64,000 nt of DNA from positions 783,932 through 847,931 of the forward strand of contig NZ_MPIN01000001.1 of NCBI RefSeq assembly GCF_001887355.1, given 5' to 3'. The position numbers were made by a program, and so were the translations under genes. The notes under the pieces were generated by a model. It was given only the letters and a program-made list of their open reading frames with translations. It made no database searches and was not told the DNA's origin. Source of the DNA: Cystobacter ferrugineus (lineage in GTDB: Bacteria > Myxococcota > Myxococcia > Myxococcales > Myxococcaceae). Shown piece by piece: positions 1-8,520 of the stretch. Every line of letters begins with the position of its first letter. The stretch's first letter is position 1.

Positions 1-10
1 ATGACCACCT

Positions 11-1603
11 TCATGACGTCTTCCTCCCACCGCCCGGATGGGTATCGGGCACATCCGACAACACGTGCTCCAGCTCCAGGGTGCGTGCGTCCAGCCGCGC
101 GAGCTGCGCTTCCGCCGTCGCCTCGGGAATGAGCCCCGCGAGCCGCGCGGACAGCAGCGCCGTGCGCTCGGCATCCACCAGGTGCCGGCGCGTCGTCAAC
201 ACCAGCCGCGCCGCCTGGGCCAGGTGCTGCTCGCTCAGCCGGCGCAGCTCCCGCTCGGCGTTGGCGATGCCCACCTGGTAGTCGCTGCGCAGGTGCTCGT
301 AGGCCGAGCGGGGGATGAGCCCCTGGTCATGCAGCCGCTCCAACTCCTGACGCGCGGCGCGGCTGGCGATGAGGCGCGCCTGCTGCTCGCTCACCGCGTG
401 GTCCACCGGATCCTCGCGGATGAGTCCCAGGCTTCGCAGGAAGCCGGTGAGCGTCAGCCCCTGGACCACGAGCGACAGGAAGGTGACGCCGAAGGCGATG
501 GACACCATCTCCTCGCGCGCGGGCGTGCCCTCGGGCAGGCCGAGCGCGAGGCCGATGGACAGCGCGCCCTTGATGTTGCCGAAGATGAAGACGTGCTGCC
601 AGCGCAGGGGGACGGTGGCGGAGGGGCGCAGCCAGCGCAAGAGCAGGAAGGGCCCGTAGATGGCCACCGCGCGCCCGGCGAAGACACACGCCACCGCGAG
701 CAGGGTGAGCGGCAGGTGGCGCACCAGCGCCCCGGGCTTCGTGGCGAGCCCCACCGACAGGAAGAGGAAGGTGTTCACCCCGAAGGTGACGTACTCCCAG
801 AAGGTGTGGATGGCCACCTGGCTCTGGGGGGCCACGTGCCGGCGCAGGGTGATGCCCGTCGTCAGTCCGGCCGTCACCGCGGCGATGGCGCCCGACAGGT
901 GCACCTGCTCGCCAATGGTGTACGCGCTCAGCGCGAGCGCCGTGGTGACCATGATCTCCGCGAGCGGATCCCTCGTGCGGCGGATGATGAAGCCCGCCCC
1001 CGTGCCCAGCGCCAGCCCGATGGCGATTCCCCCGACCGTGGCGAGCACCACCTGGGCGCTCAAGAGCGGCAGGGAGAAGGACGTCTCACCCCGCGTCACC
1101 ACTCTGGCAATGGCCGCGTAGGCCACGAGCGCGGTGCCGTCATTGAAGAGGCTCTCGCCCTGCATGATGCCCGACAGGCGCCGGGGCACGGCCACGCGGC
1201 GGAAGGCGTAGAGGATGGAGACGGTGTCGGTGACGGAGAGCATGGCGCCGAGCAGCAGCGCCGGCCCCCAGTTCAGCCCCAGCGCGTAGTGCAGCGCCGT
1301 GCCGGTGGCGGTGATGGCCAGCACCATGCCCAGGCTCGCCAGCGTGGCGATGGGCACCAGGTTGGCGCGCACGTTGGCCACGTCCGCGGTGATGCCCCCC
1401 TCGAAGAGCAGCAGCGGCAGGCAGATGAGGAAGACGAACTCCGGGTCGAGCGGAGGAAGGCCGGGCAGCAGGCCCGCCACGGAGATGAACAGACCCCCCA
1501 CGACCAGCGCCACGCTGTAGGGGATGCTCACGCGCTTGGCGGCGATCGCGAGGATACTGGCGGCCACCATCAGGCCGATGAGCAGGGACATCTCGAAGTG
1601 CAC
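11..1603 (-). CDS. CPA1-family Na+/H+ (cation:proton) antiporter
   Basis: Inner-membrane monovalent cation/proton antiporter of the NhaP/CPA1 type, expected to exchange Na+ or K+ for H+ for pH and ion homeostasis. The 530-residue product has about a dozen hydrophobic helices over residues 1-390 and then a charged helical cytoplasmic tail of about 130 residues. The signature GESLFNDGTA lies near residue 150, in the helix that carries the ion-binding Asp of the family. The frame opens with a GTG at 1603; an ATG four codons later (1591) is equally possible because neither has a strong Shine-Dalgarno. It is transcribed away from the thiolase gene. The family is clear but the ion specificity is not readable. 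Confidence 0.9.
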   Translation of the reverse strand: MHFEMSLLIGLMVAASILAIAAKRVSIPYSVALVVGGLFISVAGLLPGLPPLDPEFVFLICLPLLLFEGGITADVANVRANLVPIATLASLGMVLAITATGTALHYALGLNWGPALLLGAMLSVTDTVSILYAFRRVAVPRRLSGIMQGESLFNDGTALVAYAAIARVVTRGETSFSLPLLSAQVVLATVGGIAIGLALGTGAGFIIRRTRDPLAEIMVTTALALSAYTIGEQVHLSGAIAAVTAGLTTGITLRRHVAPQSQVAIHTFWEYVTFGVNTFLFLSVGLATKPGALVRHLPLTLLAVACVFAGRAVAIYGPFLLLRWLRPSATVPLRWQHVFIFGNIKGALSIGLALGLPEGTPAREEMVSIAFGVTFLSLVVQGLTLTGFLRSLGLIREDPVDHAVSEQQARLIASRAARQELERLHDQGLIPRSAYEHLRSDYQVGIANAERELRRLSEQHLAQAARLVLTTRRHLVDAERTALLSARLAGLIPEATAEAQLARLDARTLELEHVLSDVPDTHPGGGRKTS

Positions 1604-1720
1604 GCGGGGGCGAGACTCGCAGATACACCCGGCCCCTGCCTAGACACAGGGTGCACCGCCCGCGGCATTTCCCGTGAATCCGGGTGCCCTCCCCGACGGG
1701 CCGACTTGATTCTCCGGGTG

Positions 1721-1757
1721 AGGGTAGACATATTACGGACATAATCCAAAGGAGCCG
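1721..1757 (+). promoter_or_regulatory. Thiolase leader: GACATA direct repeats and RBS
   Basis: Two copies of GACATA (1727-1732 and 1738-1743) spaced 11 bp apart sit in an AT-rich patch just before a clear AAGGAG ribosome binding site (about 1749-1754) that fixes the thiolase start at 1762. The second copy also resembles a -10 box (CATAAT). This could be the promoter/operator of the thiolase-TetR pair. Binding by the TetR protein is only inferred from proximity. Confidence 0.35.
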
Positions 1758-1761
1758 GGCC

Positions 1762-2997
<1,236 letters not shown>

Positions 2998-3024
2998 GCC
3001 GTCGCGGCGGAGCGAGGTTCCTTC

Positions 3025-3609
3025 ATGAACCAGAAGGCGGAACAGAAGCAGAAGTCGCGTGAAGCCATCCTCGCGTCGGCGGCGGCGCTCCTGCGTGAGC
3101 GGGGCATCAAGGCCAGCTCGGTGATGGATGTCATGAAGGGCGCCGGGCTCACCGTCGGCGGCTTCTATGGCCACTTCGAGTCCAAGGAACATCTCTTCAC
3201 CGAGACCATCCAGAGCACGGCGAGCACGATGTGGAACCGGCTGCTGGGCTCGGCCAAGGGTGATTCGCCTCGGGAGCGGGTGCTGAGCGTGGTCGACCGC
3301 TACCTGTCACGCCAGCATCGCGACCATCCGGACATGGGGTGTGTGATGCCCAGCGTCGCCCCGGAAGTGGCGAGGGAGGGGGAGCCCTATCGCGGCGCGC
3401 TCGAGAAGGAGCTGTCCCATTATGTCCGCTCGCTCGCCGACCTCCTGGGGGAAGGGGCCGAGCGCCGGCAGCAGGCGCTCGGGTTGATCGCGCTCATGTA
3501 CGGCGCGCTCTCGTTGTCGAGAGCGGTGGGCGGCACGCCCCTCAGTGACGACATTCTCCGGGCCGCGAGGAAGTTCGTTGAGCGCTCACTTGGCTCCGAC
3601 GCCCCGTGA
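3025..3609 (+). CDS. TetR/AcrR-family transcriptional regulator
   Basis: A 194-residue TetR-type repressor. The N-terminal helix-turn-helix is evident in residues 10-57 (AILASAAALLRERG, then VGGFYGHFESKEHLF, the usual recognition helix and following helix). The remaining 130 residues form the variable ligand-binding/dimerisation domain. It lies 27 bp behind the thiolase gene, so the likely role is local control of that operon, possibly in response to an acyl-CoA. The ligand and operator are unknown; the GACATA repeats ahead of the thiolase are one candidate site. Confidence 0.88.
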   Translation: MNQKAEQKQKSREAILASAAALLRERGIKASSVMDVMKGAGLTVGGFYGHFESKEHLFTETIQSTASTMWNRLLGSAKGDSPRERVLSVVDRYLSRQHRDHPDMGCVMPSVAPEVAREGEPYRGALEKELSHYVRSLADLLGEGAERRQQALGLIALMYGALSLSRAVGGTPLSDDILRAARKFVERSLGSDAP

Positions 3610-3674
3610 CTGGACGCATGGCGTCATGTCGGGGGCCTTCCTGGTGACATCACTCATCAGGAGAAGAGGCAAGT

Positions 3675-3760
3675 GGTGACGACTGTCACCGGGAGCCCGA
3701 GGCGCGAGGACTCAGTTCTCGATAATGATGTTGGGACTTTGTGAGGAACCGAGAGGTTCC
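3675..3760 (+). repeat. Two 6-4-6 inverted repeats upstream of a sigma-54-like promoter
   Basis: GGTGAC-GACT-GTCACC at 3675-3690 and GGAACC-GAGA-GGTTCC at 3745-3760 are perfect 6-bp inverted repeats with 4-base spacers. They lie upstream of the -24/-12 element at 3769. Such sites could bind an enhancer-binding activator or a repressor. This is inferred from position and symmetry only. Confidence 0.4.
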
Positions 3761-3768
3761 GGGGGCGC

Positions 3769-3784
3769 TGGCACGAGGACTGCT
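3769..3784 (+). promoter_or_regulatory. Probable sigma-54 (-24/-12) promoter
   Basis: TGGCACGAGGACTGCT matches the sigma-54 consensus TGGCACG-N4-TTGCW at every position except one (C for the first T of TTGC). The GG and GC dinucleotides have the required spacing. It lies 66 bp before the transglutaminase-like gene on the same strand. Sigma-54 promoters are common in myxobacterial developmental genes. The call rests on the motif alone. Confidence 0.55.
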
Positions 3785-3849
3785 TGAGGGGAGCGTGGGT
3801 GGCACTGGCAGATGCCGCTCCTTTTCTGACGACCCCGAGACCTCGCGCC

Positions 3850-4596
3850 ATGTCCATTTCCCGCCTTCCCTCCTCGTCCTCCTATCGGCTCCCCCCGCGG
3901 TCTTCCATCGCTCCCGCCGAGACGAAGTACGCCGACGCCCCCGCGTCGGGGCAGCAGCCGAACATCGATGAGCTGATGAAGCTGTTGCAGGAGCTCATCA
4001 AGGCGCTGACCCAGGATGGCTTCGATCCCTCGCAGAAGAAGGGGGCGGGTGGCGGCGGTGGCGGGATCCCGGGCGGTGGTGGTGGTGGCGGTGGCGGTGT
4101 CCCCCAGGTGGGTGGGCCGAGCGCGCTGGGTGAGGGAGGGCCGACGGATCTGGGGTTCGATTCGCCCCCCGGGCAACAGGGCCCCTCGTTCAATGGTTCG
4201 GCCAATGCGGACGCGGTGGCCCAGCAGATCGCCCAGGACGCGACGAGCTGGAACTACGACAACTCGCCCGGCAAGTCGTTCGATGACGCGGTGGGCAACG
4301 AGAACTCCTTCGATGGTTCCAAGTCCGGCATCTGCACGGACATGGCGCTCGAGGCGGCGCAGCGCTTCGAGGCGGCGGGCATCGATGCCCGCGTCGTGGG
4401 TGGAGAGACGAACAAGGGCAATCACGCCTGGGTCGAGTACAAGGACGAGAACGGCCAGTGGAAGCGGTTCGATCCCACGGCGGCGGCCTGCACCAAGGAC
4501 GCGAGCCAGGCCATCAACACCGACAACAATGTCTACAACTACGGCAACATCATCGCGACCTACGATGATGTGCCCGCCGAGGTGCCTTCGATCTGA
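3850..4596 (+). CDS. Transglutaminase-like fold protein with glycine-rich linker
   Basis: A 248-residue protein in three parts. There is a Ser/Pro-rich N-terminus without a classical signal peptide, then a short helical stretch (IDELMKLLQELIKAL) followed by a glycine-rich linker (about residues 65-110), then a C-terminal domain that reads as a compact transglutaminase-like fold. The likely Cys-His-Asp triad is Cys162 (in GICTDMALEAAQRF), His192 (in NHAWVEY) and Asp208 (in FDPT), in the order and spacing typical of that fold. Activity could be proteolysis, amidohydrolysis or cross-linking. It is probably expressed from the sigma-54-type promoter 66 bp upstream. The substrate and any export route are unknown. 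Confidence 0.7.
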   Translation: MSISRLPSSSSYRLPPRSSIAPAETKYADAPASGQQPNIDELMKLLQELIKALTQDGFDPSQKKGAGGGGGGIPGGGGGGGGGVPQVGGPSALGEGGPTDLGFDSPPGQQGPSFNGSANADAVAQQIAQDATSWNYDNSPGKSFDDAVGNENSFDGSKSGICTDMALEAAQRFEAAGIDARVVGGETNKGNHAWVEYKDENGQWKRFDPTAAACTKDASQAINTDNNVYNYGNIIATYDDVPAEVPSI

Positions 4597-4623
4597 GCAG
4601 GGGTCCCTTCGGGTCTCCCCGCT

Positions 4624-4971
4624 TCACCGGGAGCCGCGTGCGTGCAGGGCGTGGAACCACGCGGCATAGGGCGTGTTCTCCACCCGGTGGCGGTTGAAGT
4701 CCGGAGCGCCATCCTTCCACCATGGCGGGCCCCGTTCTCCCAGCGCCACCTTGGCCTTGTGGACGCGGGCGCGTGCCTGGCGCTCTGCCTCCGAGTCCTC
4801 CGCGCGTAGGGCCCGGCCCACGTCCCGCCGCGCATGCATGAGCGCCTCCACCAGGAGCGCGCGCTGCCGGGGCCCGAGTCCCGGATCCGAGCACCGCCAC
4901 AGCACGCCCTTCATCACGAAGTAGCGCGCATCCGGGGTGGTGGGCGGCTTCTCCTTTGGCTCGCCTTTCAT
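4624..4971 (-). CDS. Conserved hypothetical protein (115 aa)
   Basis: A small soluble protein with a helical, Arg/Ala-rich middle (residues 30-85) and a C-terminal block rich in aromatic and polar residues (GPPWWKDGAPDFNRH and NTPYAAWF). This resembles a widespread family of small uncharacterised proteobacterial proteins. No signal peptide, membrane segment or catalytic motif is visible. Its ATG at 4971 lies 4 bp after the end of the glutamine synthetase remnant, so it was probably once the distal gene of a glnA transcript. No function is assigned. Confidence 0.75.
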   Translation of the reverse strand: MKGEPKEKPPTTPDARYFVMKGVLWRCSDPGLGPRQRALLVEALMHARRDVGRALRAEDSEAERQARARVHKAKVALGERGPPWWKDGAPDFNRHRVENTPYAAWFHALHARGSR

Positions 4972-4974
4972 GGC

Positions 4975-5159
4975 TCAGCGGTCGAAGTAGAGCTGGTATT
5001 CCACGGGGCGAGGCCCTCCTCGAAGGTGCCCTCGTGCAGCTCGTGGAGCGGGACGGTGAAGTGGCGCCAGCGGCCGATGAAGTCGATGAAGCGCAGGCTC
5101 ACCATCTGCGCGCCATGCTCCTTGGCGAACGACATCACGTCCTGGGCGGTCTGGACCAT
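4975..5159 (-). pseudogene. Glutamine synthetase remnant with internal deletion
   Basis: Reading leftwards from an ATG at 5159, the first roughly 50 codons match the N-terminal beta-grasp region of a type I glutamine synthetase (AKEHGAQMVSLRFIDF, then FTVPLHELHEGTFEEGL). Where intact enzymes continue with the FDGSS region, the sequence jumps. In the next reading frame it ends with VEYQLYFDR and a TGA at 4975, which is how glutamine synthetases end. Some 400 internal codons are therefore missing and the two ends are joined out of frame near 5010-5015. The product cannot be active. Confidence 0.7.
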
Positions 5160-5193
5160 GCGCTCCGAGGCCTTTCCGGGGGATGGATTGCCC

Positions 5194-5233
5194 GTGCTTC
5201 CCGACACTACGCAGGCCTTATACCGGGAAGCAC
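5194..5233. repeat. 10-bp perfect inverted repeat
   Basis: GTGCTTCCCG at 5194-5203 and CGGGAAGCAC at 5224-5233 are exact inverted copies with a 20-base spacer. They lie 35 bp upstream of the glnA remnant start. They could be a regulatory hairpin or the scar of a small mobile element. Positions 5160-5410 contain no credible gene. Confidence 0.45.
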
Positions 5234-5410
5234 ACGGCTTTTGACGTGCCGCGCCCACTGAACTGCCGCACCTGCGGAGCCGAGGGTGTTTTCCCGACCA
5301 TGGGCCGCTTTCCGGTCCTACCGAAGAACCCGGTGGCTGGAGTGGATTGCCGGAGGCATTCGTTGCCAGAGGAACACGACTTTGAAGCCTCTCCGCCAGT
5401 TCGTCTGCGC

Positions 5411-6679
5411 TCAGCGCCGTCGCCATCGCGCGATGGCCTGATGCTGGCGGCGAATGGGCCAATCAGGTCGAAAACCGACTGTTTTTCCTGAACGAATGTC
5501 CATTTCCAGCGCTGCACGGGCTCGCGCATCGAACGAGCTGAGTGGGTGTGCTAGTTCTTCGATGCACGAGTCCAGGCTGTGTGGTTGGCCAAATCGCAGT
5601 CGCGACTTTCCTTCCAGCCGGGTGCGATGCTCCATCCACCAAGTGCTCCATACGGTGGCATCAAGGCTCGGGCGTGTCACTTCCCGCCAGGCTTGCTCCT
5701 CTCCATCTGCACTTTCGGAGTCTTCCTCGAAGAGCCGGACCTTCTCTGTGAGGCCTGCTCCGGTCATGAGGGATAGCGCACTGGCCGCAGCTTCTTTTAT
5801 TGCGGTCTTGTTGTGGCTCAGGTGTTCGATGAGCAGTGGTATGGACGCGGGCACTCCGAGGGTGCCGAGAGCCTCAAGTGATGCCTGCATCAAATCTGGC
5901 CGCGGACAGAGTTGGCGCAGCAAGCCGAAGTCCTGGGCATCCCCGGCCATGCCAAGAAGCCAGGGAATTCTTGGTGAGAGATTTCTCGTGAGCTGAGCGG
6001 CCTGACGGCAGGCGTGCAATGCACGGGATGACCCGAGTCTCAGTGCCGCGAGAGCCCATATATCCAGTTCCTCCACACTTGACAGAGTCAACCTACTCTC
6101 AATCATGGGAAGCGCTGGTCGGTGGCCCAAGTCAGAGAGTGCGAGCGCCGCAGCAGCACGAACCTCCAGCACATCATCATCGAGTAAAGGCAGGATCGGC
6201 CCGGCCTCAATCTCGTGACGATGCCCGAGAATGAGCGCGGTGGCAGCCCGGACTTCCGGACGTGCTGCGGACAGCAACGCCACGAGCCTCTCGGAGAGTT
6301 GTGGGTGACGTACCAGAGTGAGGGCCTCGGTGAAGCACGGCAGGAGCGATGCATCGGTCTCCGCCATGCGCGTCATCATCTCCGCGATACCATTCTCGGC
6401 AAGAACGATGGCAAAAACGCCCGCAGTGAGTTCGTCCGATGCCTCACTGGTGAGTGCCTCTCGTGCACATGCGGCTGCCACGTCGCCCCCCGCTTGCATC
6501 GCTTCGGAGTGGCAGAAGATACGCTCTTCCAGGGATTCAATGTCGGGCCACTTCACCTCGGGGTCGTGCAGGTAGCGTTGGCGCTGTGCGAGCAGGAAGG
6601 TCAACTCCGACAAGTGCTCTTCCTGGAACTCACGAAGGAAATCCGGGGCAGAGGGATGTTCCAGTAGTGAGCGGGCCAT
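5411..6679 (-). CDS. HEAT-repeat protein of the TIGR02270 type
   Basis: A 422-residue soluble protein. Residues 125-310 are helical HEAT-like repeats (for example RPEVRAATALILGH, DVLEVRAAAALALSDLG and NKTAIKEAAASALSLMTG). The ends are acidic and Trp-rich, which fits the myxobacterial/pseudomonad TIGR02270 family often found beside type VI secretion effector genes. An AGGAG precedes the ATG at 6679. It is the last gene of the effector operon, 47 bp after the SUKH gene, so it may act as an adaptor, chaperone or second immunity factor. No enzymatic motif is visible. The family call is from memory of its features. Confidence 0.7.
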   Translation of the reverse strand: MARSLLEHPSAPDFLREFQEEHLSELTFLLAQRQRYLHDPEVKWPDIESLEERIFCHSEAMQAGGDVAAACAREALTSEASDELTAGVFAIVLAENGIAEMMTRMAETDASLLPCFTEALTLVRHPQLSERLVALLSAARPEVRAATALILGHRHEIEAGPILPLLDDDVLEVRAAAALALSDLGHRPALPMIESRLTLSSVEELDIWALAALRLGSSRALHACRQAAQLTRNLSPRIPWLLGMAGDAQDFGLLRQLCPRPDLMQASLEALGTLGVPASIPLLIEHLSHNKTAIKEAAASALSLMTGAGLTEKVRLFEEDSESADGEEQAWREVTRPSLDATVWSTWWMEHRTRLEGKSRLRFGQPHSLDSCIEELAHPLSSFDARARAALEMDIRSGKTVGFRPDWPIRRQHQAIARWRRR

Positions 6680-6726
6680 TGGCTACTCCTGAATGAACTG
6701 GATGGTTGAAGTAAAAGCAATTGGAT

Positions 6727-7467
6727 TCACCGGAGCCGGACGAGCCCCAGATTGTCCTTGAGGATCTCCGCAAGCCGATCAACTTCTCTCTGATTCGAGG
6801 CGGCAATCTCGAAACTGGGCAGAAATCCAGGAGCCTCATAAGCGTCAATGACCGCATCCCCCCGCTCGTATGACGGAGACCACTCCGCCCCGAATGGAAG
6901 CCGCTCGAACCCCAGCTTGAGACAGATGTCTTTCAGTAACTGTAAGCCCTTCCCCTCGAAACGGTCCGTCCAGCCAGTGGTTGCATATAGACTCGCACGG
7001 CAGGGAAGCAACGGCATCCGGATGGACGTCAGGGCCGCACTGAAGAGCGCATCGCTCAAGGAAGCATGTTTCAGGCGCGCCCGTGCCGGGAAGTCCAAAG
7101 CCGGTTCTCCTCGAATGACAGCAGGATTGTTTGCTGACTCGCGACAGTCCAGGAATAGATCTGAGCCCTGAGGCCCCGTGTCTATCGCGAAGAGTACGTA
7201 TTCCCGATAAGGTGGGTGCCAGCGCTCCTCCGTGTAGTACTCGAGGAGGGATTCAATGGTAGGATCCATGACTCCCTCATAAAAGATGAGCTTACCCACG
7301 CTTTGTCCCATGCATTCCAGGAATCCACGATGCACCGACGGAAGAGGGCGAGCGAGGATGCTCTCGAGTTGCTCAATCTGCTCTCTACTGGCTCCACCAA
7401 TCGCATTGGTGAACTCTGGGTCATATCTGCTAATGTATTCCAATAAGGCACGTATGTGCTCTTTCAT
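6727..7467 (-). CDS. SUKH (SMI1/KNR4) family immunity protein
   Basis: A 246-residue protein. The first 150 residues resemble the SUKH superfamily (REQIEQLESILARPLPSVHR followed by a Phe/Leu/Gly block, then a beta-rich FAIDTGPQGSDLFLD stretch). SUKH proteins are the commonest immunity proteins for nuclease and deaminase toxins. The last 90 residues are an extra alpha/beta extension of unknown role. AGGAG lies 8 nt before the ATG at 7467, and the gene follows the PAAR-like toxin gene after 48 bp. The natural inference is that it neutralises that toxin in sibling cells. Confidence 0.75.
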   Translation of the reverse strand: MKEHIRALLEYISRYDPEFTNAIGGASREQIEQLESILARPLPSVHRGFLECMGQSVGKLIFYEGVMDPTIESLLEYYTEERWHPPYREYVLFAIDTGPQGSDLFLDCRESANNPAVIRGEPALDFPARARLKHASLSDALFSAALTSIRMPLLPCRASLYATTGWTDRFEGKGLQLLKDICLKLGFERLPFGAEWSPSYERGDAVIDAYEAPGFLPSFEIAASNQREVDRLAEILKDNLGLVRLR

Positions 7468-7515
7468 GATGGGACTCCTGCTCGAATCGGATGGTATTTT
7501 CTTGTACGACCGGTC

Positions 7516-8520
7516 TCAAGCGGATTGCGGCTCGGCGCAGAGCATCTTTGGAAGGGTCACCTTGCAAGTGTCGCAAGATTCGACGGAGTGGTTGTGGATG
7601 TATTTGTTGTGATTAGGCCCACCACACCATGCTTCCGTCATCGCGACGGGGGTGCAACCACTTTTCGCCGCTTGCTGGAGGAGCTTCTGTGCCGCGCAGT
7701 TTCCAGGCTCATTGCCAGCGTTCTTTCTTTCGACACTGATGGGTTTGCTGCTGGGGAGATTGACGAAGCTCTCCGGAAAGGCGCACGGCTTGAGTCCGGT
7801 GGCAAGAGCCACGGCTTCCCATCCGTCCAGGGGCTGAGACGCGGCCGGATTTCTGGGTTGACCTGACACGGCGGCGTAGGTGTCCTGATGCGGTGGCGGC
7901 CCAGGGCAGTCTGTAATCAAAATGCCCACCATCTTTCCGTTCTTGTTGCCGGGCTTCTGAACTCCCTGGCCGTAGCCTGATTCAAGATCCGCGATCAACT
8001 TCGCGGTCTTGTTACGGCTCTCCTCCGTCTGGGGAATATCGAACGACGGGTGTTCGTCCATTGGCTTTCCGCAGTGCGGGCATGGCTCCTTGGTGTTCGG
8101 GTAGCTCCCCATGTACCCACCGCCGAGCTGAGGCTGCCCGCCGGTGTTATCCGCATTGCCGTTGTGTCGGCAGATGTCCAGGAACCGGACTACTCCCTTG
8201 CCCTCCACCTTGACATCAAGGCTGGAACTGGCCCAACTCATCTTTCCCTTCGTCTTAGCCGAGATGAGGCCACCCCCAGCCGTGCCTGGCTCGTCACCCA
8301 TGCTGGTACTCAAGTAGGAGTTGGCCAGAGCGACCGGGTGACCCTCGATCTCGACACTGGTGGAGCCATTGGAGAGGTCGCTGTTCTTCGCCACGTTGAC
8401 GTATGGTACTGGTACTGGACCGCCCGGACCTGGCGTTTTGCACACGTCCGGTGCCGGGCAGGTGTTCGTCAGCCCATCTCCCTGATGCACCACGGAACGA
8501 CCGTTGGCAAAAGTCTTCAT
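7516..8520 (-). CDS. PAAR-like (DUF4150) type VI effector with C-terminal deaminase-like toxin
   Basis: 334 residues. The N-terminal 125 residues are a DUF4150/PAAR-like spike-tip domain (CKTPGPGGPVPVPYVNVA, then SMGDEPGTAGGG and VKVEGKGVVRFLD) that would sit on VgrG and be fired by a type VI secretion system. A middle section has a CPHCGKP knuckle. The C-terminal 62 residues contain NCAAQKLL (Cys275) and SCDTCK (Cys316, Cys319) plus LPKMLC, the zinc-ligand layout of bacterial nucleic-acid deaminase toxins. The usual Cys/His-Ala-Glu is CAA here, so the proton-shuttling Glu must lie elsewhere (Glu in MTEAW is one candidate) or the enzyme is altered. The start overlaps the previous stop in ATGA. 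The SUKH gene behind is the likely immunity gene. Confidence 0.72.
   Translation of the reverse strand: MKTFANGRSVVHQGDGLTNTCPAPDVCKTPGPGGPVPVPYVNVAKNSDLSNGSTSVEIEGHPVALANSYLSTSMGDEPGTAGGGLISAKTKGKMSWASSSLDVKVEGKGVVRFLDICRHNGNADNTGGQPQLGGGYMGSYPNTKEPCPHCGKPMDEHPSFDIPQTEESRNKTAKLIADLESGYGQGVQKPGNKNGKMVGILITDCPGPPPHQDTYAAVSGQPRNPAASQPLDGWEAVALATGLKPCAFPESFVNLPSSKPISVERKNAGNEPGNCAAQKLLQQAAKSGCTPVAMTEAWCGGPNHNKYIHNHSVESCDTCKVTLPKMLCAEPQSA

Noticed and set aside
38-1744. 568-codon plus-strand open frame opposite the antiporter
   Set aside because: It is antisense to a clear 12-helix transporter, is extremely Arg/Gly/His-rich, and is a typical GC-rich shadow frame.
3787-3803. Second sigma-54-like site (TGGCAC followed by GATGC)
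   Set aside because: The GG to GC spacing is one base too long, unlike the well-spaced element at 3769.
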